From positions 1 to 64,000 of the forward strand of contig CAVQOB010000019.1 in the NCBI GenBank assembly GCA_963714325.1: a DNA stretch of 64,000 nt. The letters run 5' to 3'. This stretch comes from CAVQOB01 sp963714325. Lineage in GTDB: Bacteria > Pseudomonadota > Alphaproteobacteria > Rhizobiales > Hyphomicrobiaceae. Position 1 is the stretch's first letter. Every line of letters begins with the position of its first letter. Made by a program: the position numbers and the translations under genes. A model generated the notes under the pieces. That model was not told where the DNA came from, ran no database searches, and was given only the letters and a program-made list of their open reading frames with translations. This document shows positions 29,401 through 37,300 of the stretch, piece after piece.

Positions 29401-30085
29401 GGTTGCGGTGACCACGGCGCCACCGGTGCCATCAAGCGTCAGCACGACCGCTCCGGTCGCGTCCGAAAGATCCGCCGTGTCGCCGCCGAACGCATTCGCG
29501 CCACCATCGAGCGTGTCATTGCCCAGCCCGCCGATCAGCCAGTCGTTTTCACTACCGCCGCGCAGCGTATCTTGCCCGGCGCCACCCTGCAGCGTGTCGT
29601 CGCCAACGCCGCCTTCAATCGAATCGCTGCCGCCACCGCCGTCGATAACATTGTCGAGGAAACCGCCGAACAGGGTATCGCCCTGATTGGAGCCGATCAG
29701 GCCGCGGAAGCCCAACATGAGCGTATCCACGCCGGCGCCACCGGTGTTTTGCGCGGTGTTGATGTTGAGGTTGACCGACACGCCAACGCTGGCGCTCGCA
29801 TAGGACACCGTATCCACATTGTCGAGGGAGTTCAGTGTATCATTACCATCGCCGCCCTCAAGAATATCGATTCCATTGCGACCAAAAAGGAGGTCATTGC
29901 CGGCCCCGCCGATAGAGCGTGTCGTTGCCGTCACCTGCAACCACAGTATCATTGCCGTTATTGCCGATGAACGTGTCGCCAATCGCATCCTGCAAATCGG
30001 TCACCGAGCCGCCGGTGAAGCCTGTTAAAACCCCGAAGACGGCATTGGCCTCATCGTCGACTGCGGTGCCTGTGAACGTGGCCAT
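23407..30085 (-). pseudogene. Giant RTX (hemolysin-type calcium-binding) protein gene with three frameshifts
   Basis: Successive frames 30085-29894, 29988-28159, 28138-27812 and 28086-23407 join into one product of about 2,200 residues once single-base shifts near 29911, 28165 and 27955 are bridged. The ATG at 30085 has GAGGGAA upstream. GGxGxDxL nonapeptide repeats, which bind calcium, run through nearly the whole protein. Three modules each begin with a TFTGT...GTLTGFTGG...ELQDxIGD segment (near 30085, 28215 and 26005), and two end in DRINLTGLGQTFG...ASDFIF. The C-terminus (GYGYDYIYDF ... LDEDILVSNLF) fits a type I secretion signal. No HlyB/HlyD/TolC genes are nearby. Function is probably adhesion or surface layer; it may be broken or mis-sequenced. 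Confidence 0.85.
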
Positions 30086-30436
30086 GGCAATATTTCCCTC
30101 TTGTTATCGATCGTTATCAATTTGATCTGCCGTCGCTGGCCGTGCGCTCACGCGGCACCAGCCGTCATGAATTCCGTCATGAATTCTGGCAGCCCCGCCA
30201 GGTGGGCCTATTGGAAGCTCGGCCCTGCGACGGGCATGACGTCCACCGCAGGGCCGCGAAAAGGGATGCAAAATGCTGCTTCCAAAACCGACTCCAAAAA
30301 CACCGGTCAGCGCAAGCTAAGACCACCACGCCAGACATCGCAATGTCATAGCGCTGTTAGACTGCGACAATTGACACATATTCTCAGTCATTTACTGTCA
30401 TCATCAGTCACGAACTGACTTCAAGGGATTTGATCG
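30086..30436. other. Divergent promoter region between RTX and regulator genes
   Basis: 351 bases without a gene. It includes TTGACA (30371-30376), a possible -35 box, and two CAGT-N5-ACTG palindromes just downstream of it, before AAGGGA and the ATG at 30437. GAGGGAA serves the RTX gene on the other strand. Confidence 0.6.
30385..30417. promoter_or_regulatory. Two CAGT-N5-ACTG palindromes before the regulator gene
   Basis: CAGT-CATTT-ACTG at 30385-30397 and CAGT-CACGA-ACTG at 30405-30417; the second extends to TCAGT...ACTGA. Their centres are 20 bases apart, about two helical turns. They lie 8-33 bases downstream of a TTGACA and 19-51 bases upstream of the ATG, a position suited to repression. 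The same motif occurs at 40182-40194 before the ELW-repeat gene. Confidence 0.65.
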
Positions 30437-31252
30437 ATGGACATCAAGATATCGGGTCCGCAGCGGGTTAACCTGCGAACCGACGTGCTTAGCCACCGTT
30501 CAAAGTCGAGCTTGAATGACGTGGATTACTCCCGCAGCGTCCTGCATGTCTCGTTGAACACGTTCAAGAAATGCGTCGGCGATGCGCCCGAGCTGATCCT
30601 CAAGCAACGCACATTCAACACCATCGTCGCGAACATCGGCGGGATTCCCAAGCGCTTCGGCGGTGTTGTCGCCGGCGTGGTACCGCCGTCCGAATTCGGC
30701 GGCTACGCCAAAGCTGACTATGGCTACCTCGTCGGGCGCTATCTCCTCTACCGCCGCGCGATCGACAACGGCTTTGAGATTACCCGGGCGGTCCTCGAAA
30801 TCAGCTGGAACGAAAGCCTGTCGTGCCTCTCCTTTGTCGAAACGCGCCGCTTCAACAGCGACGGCAAATGGCGATCGAGCGACTTCAAGGGCAATATCTA
30901 TATGCATGCCGAGCGCGTCTTGATGGGTTTGTTGGCCATCGACAATGGCGATGCCCGTTTGACGCTGCTGCACATTCCCTCACGCCAGGTCAGTGGCAGC
31001 GTGTTCGGCGGCCTGCGCTCATCCGGTGTTGTCCTCTCACACGGATACCCCAAGCGATTTTTCCAGCCCGTGGTCAGCCCGGTGACGATCGAGGCGATCC
31101 CGCCAACAAGAAAATCTATGTCCGCGAATGCGATTTGTATCACGCTTGCGCCCGGTTCACCGGACTATGCGAGAGTCGCTCAGGACTTGATCGTCGCCGA
31201 GGAGCACGCCGTCGTCATGACACCGCTGATGTGGCGGTCGGCTCAGCGCTGA
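30437..31252 (+). CDS. Uncharacterised protein with possible N-terminal HTH, regulator candidate
   Basis: 271 residues, start supported by AAGGGA. Residues about 18-65 (LSHRSKSSLNDVDYSRSVLH and on through LNTFKKCV, LKQRTFNTIV) have the helix pattern of a divergent Cro/CI-like DNA-binding domain, followed by a mixed alpha/beta domain (GYLVGRYLLYRRAID, AVLEISWNESLSCLSF, NIYMHAERVLMGLLAI) that may bind a ligand. I cannot assign a family with certainty. It sits alone between the two giant secreted-protein genes, on the opposite strand, behind paired palindromes, so a role as their local regulator is a reasonable inference. No membrane segments or signal peptide. Confidence 0.7.
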   Translation: MDIKISGPQRVNLRTDVLSHRSKSSLNDVDYSRSVLHVSLNTFKKCVGDAPELILKQRTFNTIVANIGGIPKRFGGVVAGVVPPSEFGGYAKADYGYLVGRYLLYRRAIDNGFEITRAVLEISWNESLSCLSFVETRRFNSDGKWRSSDFKGNIYMHAERVLMGLLAIDNGDARLTLLHIPSRQVSGSVFGGLRSSGVVLSHGYPKRFFQPVVSPVTIEAIPPTRKSMSANAICITLAPGSPDYARVAQDLIVAEEHAVVMTPLMWRSAQR

Positions 31253-31322
31253 AGCTGCGCATGCGTCGGGTGCGCATGCCAAGGCGAACACACTTAGTGC
31301 CCCCAGATGACACGACCACATC

Positions 31323-34300
31323 TTAAAACGCCCCCGTCACCACCAGATCTTCGTCGAGGATGCCGGCGATATTGACGCCGACGAGGACGACGAACGCGCC
31401 GCCCGAACCCGGCACGGTGATGGTCGTGTTGCCGCTCGCGAAGACGGAGGCTGCACGCACCGCCGCCGCATCGGCGAAGTGTCCAGCCTGGAACAGCAAG
31501 CTGTCGCTCGGCCCGGCCACGCCGTTGACCTGGAAATCGTAGATATAGTCGTAGCCGTAGCCGATGCCGCCGACCTGGAACGTGTCGTTGCCGGCGCCGC
31601 CGTAAAGGCCGTCGACGTCGGGACCGCCGTTGAGAATGTCATCGTCGGCGAAGCCGTACAGCACGTCGATGCCGGCGCCGCCGCGCAGCACGTCGTTGCC
31701 GGCGTCGCCCACCAGCAGGTCGTTGTCGGCGCCGGCGTCGAGCGTATCGTTGCCGGTCGAGCCCGACAGCAGGTCGATGCCGCTGCCGCCGTAAATCAGA
31801 TCGGAGTTGGCCTCGCCGTAGAGACTGTCATCGCCATCGCCACCGGTGATGGTGTCGAGGCCAGCGCCACCGACAACGACGTCAGTGCCGTTGGCGCCGA
31901 CGAAGGTGTCGTCACCGATGCCGAGGTCGGCGTAGTTGTTGGCTAGGTCGGAACCACCATAGACGGTGTCGTCGCCAGCCGCTGCGTAGATGATGTCGAC
32001 GTTGTTGCCGCCGTCGATCACGTCGTTGCCGGAGCCGAGGCTGTCGAATAGCTCGGAGAGGATGTCGCCGCCGTCGCCGCCATAGAGCGAATCGTTACCG
32101 GCGTCGCCGACAATGATGTCTTCATTGCTGCCGCCGTAGAGCGCATCCGCGCCGCCGCCGCCGTAGAGGCTGTCGAAGCCAACATCCGCATAGACGCTGT
32201 CGGCGCCAGCGGCACCCGATACAAAATCGTTGCCGGCGAGCGCGTAGTAGCTGCCGCCGCTGCCGGGCAGCGCGACGCTGTCATTGCCCGCCGTGAACAG
32301 GCCGGGCGGCGGCTGCGACGCCAAGACGGTGATGCGCACGGCGTTCGAAGCGTTGTTGCTCTCGTTGCCTTCGAAGAGGCCGTTCGGTTGATCGGCAGAT
32401 GCGATGAGGTGATAGGTGCCGGCGGTGTTGAGCGTCAGCGATACGCTGTCGGTCAATGAGGTGCCGTTGGCGAGCGCACCAAGCGCGCGCGTGGCCAACA
32501 GCGTGTCGCCGCCGTCGAGGATGGCGTCGGTCGAGAGATAGATGCGCGTCGTCGAGGCGTTGGCCGCGAAGCTGCCGAGGTTGGTCAGCGAGACTGTCGC
32601 CGTGACGCTGCCGCCTACCAGCACCGAGCCCTCGCTGAGCCCGAGGCCGACCGCGCCGAGGTCGGGGCGCTGCGCTTGCAAGGCTGCAAGACCGATGGTT
32701 TCTATCCCGAACGTCAGCGTTTCGATGTCGGTGAGGGTGTCCTGGCCATCGGGACCGTTGATGACAACCGTCATGCCGGATGATGAGACCAGCGTATAGC
32801 CAGCCCGCGTGCCGGAAAAGACTGCGCTGTCGATGCCAACGCCGCCATCAAGCGTGTCGTTGCCGAGACCGCCGGAGAGGGTGTCGTTGCCGCCTAACCC
32901 GAACAAAGTATTGCTACCACCCAATCCGATAAGAGTATCCGCCTCACTTGTCCCCGTCTGGGTCGCCGCGTCGGATGGCGGCGGGGAAATTCCACTCACA
33001 TCGGTGACGGTGATTGCCATCGACTGCGTATCCGCATCGACGCCATCGAATGCGCGTACGATCAGATCGTAAACATTGTCGCCGTCGAAATCGGTTGGAT
33101 CTTCAAAATTGGGCGAGGTTGCGAACGCTAGCGCGCCTGTTATCGGATTGATGGCGAACCTTGCCGCATCGGCACCGCCAACGATCGCGTACGCGAGGGT
33201 GGTGCCGATATCGGCATCACTCGCATTTACAGTCGTCACAGCTGTAGTGTTTTCGGCAATGGACACAACAGCAGTCGCACCGCCGCCATTGCTACCAATC
33301 AAAGGCGCGGTATCGTTGAGGTCGGAGAGATTTATCGTGAAGCTCAAGGTTTTACCAAGACCGGAGGTGTCGGACGCAGTGATGTCGATTGCAAACGCGC
33401 TTGCCGCTTCGCGATCGAGGTTAGCGCCAGCTTTGACCACAAGCTGGTTGCCGTTGATTACTTCGAGGCGCCCCAGCGGATCATTGACGGCATAGGCGAG
33501 GGTGTCACCGAGATCGGGATCACTGCCGGATAACGTACCGATCACGGTGCCGGCTATGGAATTCTCGGCAATGGTGTTGCCGGTCAGTGAGAGCGTTGTT
33601 GGTGCGCGATTGGGAATCGCAAACGGTGTCAAGCCAACAGGGTCGGATCCGAAGTCAACCGTATTGATGTCCCGCACGAGGGCCGTACCGGCAGCGGTGC
33701 CGTCAGTCGACCAGACTTCTCGTCCAAAGCTTGGGTGAGTGGCCGTGAAGTATATTTCTCCGTTGAACAGGCCGAGAAGGATAGGCGTTGAACCACTTGC
33801 GCCTGGATATACGTCCATCAGTAGTTGCGTGCCGGCCGCCGTGCCATCGGTCACCCAAACCTCGTTGCCGTTGACGGCGTCGCTGGCCGCGAAGATGAGT
33901 TTGCTCCCGATTGGGGTCGGCCAGAGTGTTATTGTGGAGCCACTTGAACCAGCAAAGATATCCTTCAGTATTGAAGTGCCGGCGGCGGTGCCGTCTGTAA
34001 CCCAGAGCTCGCGTCCGTGGGTTGCGTTGATCGCGGTGAAGACGAGTTGGTTCCCGAGTTTCGTGAATTGCGCAGGCTCAGAGGAGGCGCTTCCCGGATT
34101 GATGTCCGTGAGCATAGCAGTACCTGCCGCCGTGCCGTCGGATGACCACAATTCTCCGCCGGCCAAGTTGGTGGAGGCGGCGTAAAATGCCTTGCCGTTG
34201 AGTTCGACAAAGTCTCGCGGAAAGGAACCGATCCCAAACGTATTGACGTCGGCAACACGCATGGTGCCAGCGCTGGTGCCATCGGTCACCCACAGCTCTG

Positions 34301-37300
34301 ATCCAGCAACTCCGTCGTCGGCCGAGAAATAGACGTTTGCGCCGATCTGTCGAAGGTTGGTGGGGTTTGAGCCGCCAGCGCCGGGAAAAATATCCTTGAG
34401 CAGCGCAGTGCCGCTGGTCGTGCCATCGCTGACCCAGATCTCTGCGCCGTTGACCGGATCAGTCGCCGTGAACAGCAGCTTGTTGCCGAGCACTGTGAAG
34501 TTGCCGGCCGACGCGCCTGAAGTGCCGGGGTTGATGTCCTTCAGCAAAGCTGTTCCTGTCGCAGCGCCATCGGACGACCAGAGCTCCTGGCCATTCGCCG
34601 CATCGGTCGCCAGGAAGAGCACTTTGTCCCCGACAGTCCTGAGAGACTGCGGGAGCGATGTGCCGTTACCCGGCACAATATCTTTCAGCAACGTAGTTCC
34701 AGCGGCTGTGCCGTCGGTCACCCAGAGTTCCCGGCTAGTTGCTGCGTCCAGTGCTGTAAATAGCAACTTGCTGCCGAGTTGTGCGAATTCGTCCGGCGTT
34801 GAGCCATTGCTGCCGGCGTTGATGTCCTTGAGCAGGACAGTACCAGCGGTGGTGCCATCGGTCGTCCAAAGCTCGGCTCCGATTGCTGACGTTGTGGCCT
34901 GGAACACCAAAGACGTGCCGAGTTGGGCAAACCGGGCTGGCGCACCGTCGGCGGTGCCCACATTGATGTCTTTCAACAGGACGGTGCCGGCCGTGGTGCC
35001 ATCGGTTGACCAAAGCTCGTATCCGTTCGCCGCCGTCCGGGCGTTGAAAATGATCTTGTCGCCAAAGACCATTAGAAATGAAGGAACTGACTCTGCGGTG
35101 CCCGGGTTGATGTCTTTCAATAGAATTGTGCCGACCGCCGTTCCGTCGGTGATCCACAATTCCGGCCCGTTGATGCCGTCGTTGGCCTGGAAAAGCACTT
35201 TAGTCCCGAGGACGGTCAAATTGAAAATGTTGGATGCGTTGATGCCGGCGCGGATGTCCTTGAGCAGCGTTGTGCCGCTGGTCGTCCCGTCGGTCGTCCA
35301 CAGCTCGGTCCCGTTGGTGCTATCGAACGCCGTAAACAAAACCTGACTGCCCAACTTGATGAAGTTGGCAGGACCGGACGACCCCGATCCCGGAAAGATG
35401 TCCTTGATCAGTGTCGTGCCGGCGACCGTGCCGTCAGTCGACCACAGTTCTCGATCAACGCCATCGCCTCCTGCGAAGGCAGAAAAAATGACCTTGCCGT
35501 TGAGTTCGGCGCCCGGGATGGGGTTTGAGCCCTGGGTGCTTGTGTTTCCGTCGGCAACACGCATCGTTCCGATCGTCGTGCCATCTGTGACCCACAGCTC
35601 TTGACCGGCGACGCCGTCGTCGGCGGAGAAATAAAGTTTGTCGCCGATCTGCTTGAGATTGCCGAGGTTTGAACCAGCCGCTCCCGGCTTAATGTCCTTG
35701 AGAAGTACCGTCCCGGCCGTGGTGCCGTCCGTCGTCCAAAGCTCGGAACCGTTTACCGGGTCAGTCGCCTGGAATACGATTCTGCCGCCGAGGACGGCGA
35801 TCAACCCGTCCTGCAGACTAAGACCTGTTGTCCCGGGATAGATGTCTTTAAGAAGAGCGGTCCCCGCTGTGGTGCCATCCGTTGCCCAGAATTCGATGCC
35901 GGTGGCGGGATCGTACGCGGTGAAAACGACACGCGTCCCGAGCGTGAAAAAATTGCTAGGGACGCTGCCCGTTGGCCCTGCCACAACATCCTTCAGAAGA
36001 AGAGTGCCGGCTGTGGTGCCGTCGGTCGACCAGACCTCGCCGCCATGACTGGCATCGCTTGACCGATAAATCAGCCGGTTACCAAATGTCGCGAAATTGC
36101 TCGCGCTGAAACTGCCGCCGGTCGATGGTCCACCACTGCCGATCAAGACCGTGCCGGCGGTGGTACCGTCGGTCGACCAAAGACCGCCTATCGCCCCGAA
36201 CAACAGCCGGTCGCCGAGTGGCATGAAGTTGCCGCCCGCACCGTTTCCAGCACCAGGACTGAAGTCTTTGAGAAGTTGGGTTCCAGCCAGCGTCCCGTCA
36301 GTCGTCCACAGTTCATACCCCGTCGCAGGCGTCGTCGCTCTAAAATAGGCCTTGGCGCCGAACTGATACCAGTCTCGTGGATCTGAGGTATCGGTTGCCG
36401 TCTCAAGGTTGGCGACGCGAACCGTTCCGGCTGCAGTGCCGTCGGTCGACCACAATTCGTTACCGGAAACCGCGTCGTTGGCGGAGAAGAGGACGGTGTT
36501 ACCAACTTTGAGAAATCCACTTGAGTTCGAACCCGTCAATCCCGGATTGATATCTTTCAGAAGAACCGTGCCGCCGGTCGTGCCATCAGTTGCCCAAACT
36601 TCGGTACCATTGGTTGCATCGGTCGCCCCAAAAATCAGCTTGTTGCCGAGCACTGTCGACTTGGAGGGATTGCTACTGCCGTTACCTGGATTGATGTCTT
36701 TCAGCAGCACAGTGCCGACGGCCGTCCCATCGGTGACCCACAGTTCAGTGCCGTTGAGATCGTCATACGCGGAAAAGATGATTTTGCTGCCGAGGACCTG
36801 AAATGTTGCTGGGTTGGAAGTGCTGACCCCAGATCGGATGTCCTTCAGCAGAGTTGTCCCGGCAGCCGTCCCGTCCGTCGCCCAAAGCTCGGTGCCATGT
36901 GCCCCATCGGACGCCACAAACACCAGTCGACTGCCGAGCTGCGTGAATGACGTGGCGTTGCTGCTAGCAGTCCCTGGATTGATGTCCTTCAGAAGAACTG
37001 TACTGGCTGGCGTACCCTCCGTCGCCCACAGTTCTGTGCCATTGATCGCATCGGTCGCCGTAAAAATCACCTTGCTGCCGAGCGCCGTGAACTTACCCGG
37101 CGATGAATTGGCAGTGCCGGGGGCAATGTCCTTGAGCAGCACGGTGCCCGTGGCTGTGCCATCCGTCACCCAAAGCTCAGAACCACTTGTTGAGGTCGAC
37201 GCGCGAAAGAATACCTTGTCACCGATGAGCGTAAAGGTGTCTGCACCAGACCCGATAGCACCCGGATTAATGTCTGTTAGCAGGACGGTGCCGTTGGACG

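Noticed and set aside
28328..29686. Long plus-strand open frames opposite the RTX and ELW genes, with repeating peptides
   Set aside because: The repeats are the reverse complement of the RTX and ELW repeats; low-complexity Pro/Ser/Val composition and no ribosome-binding sites.
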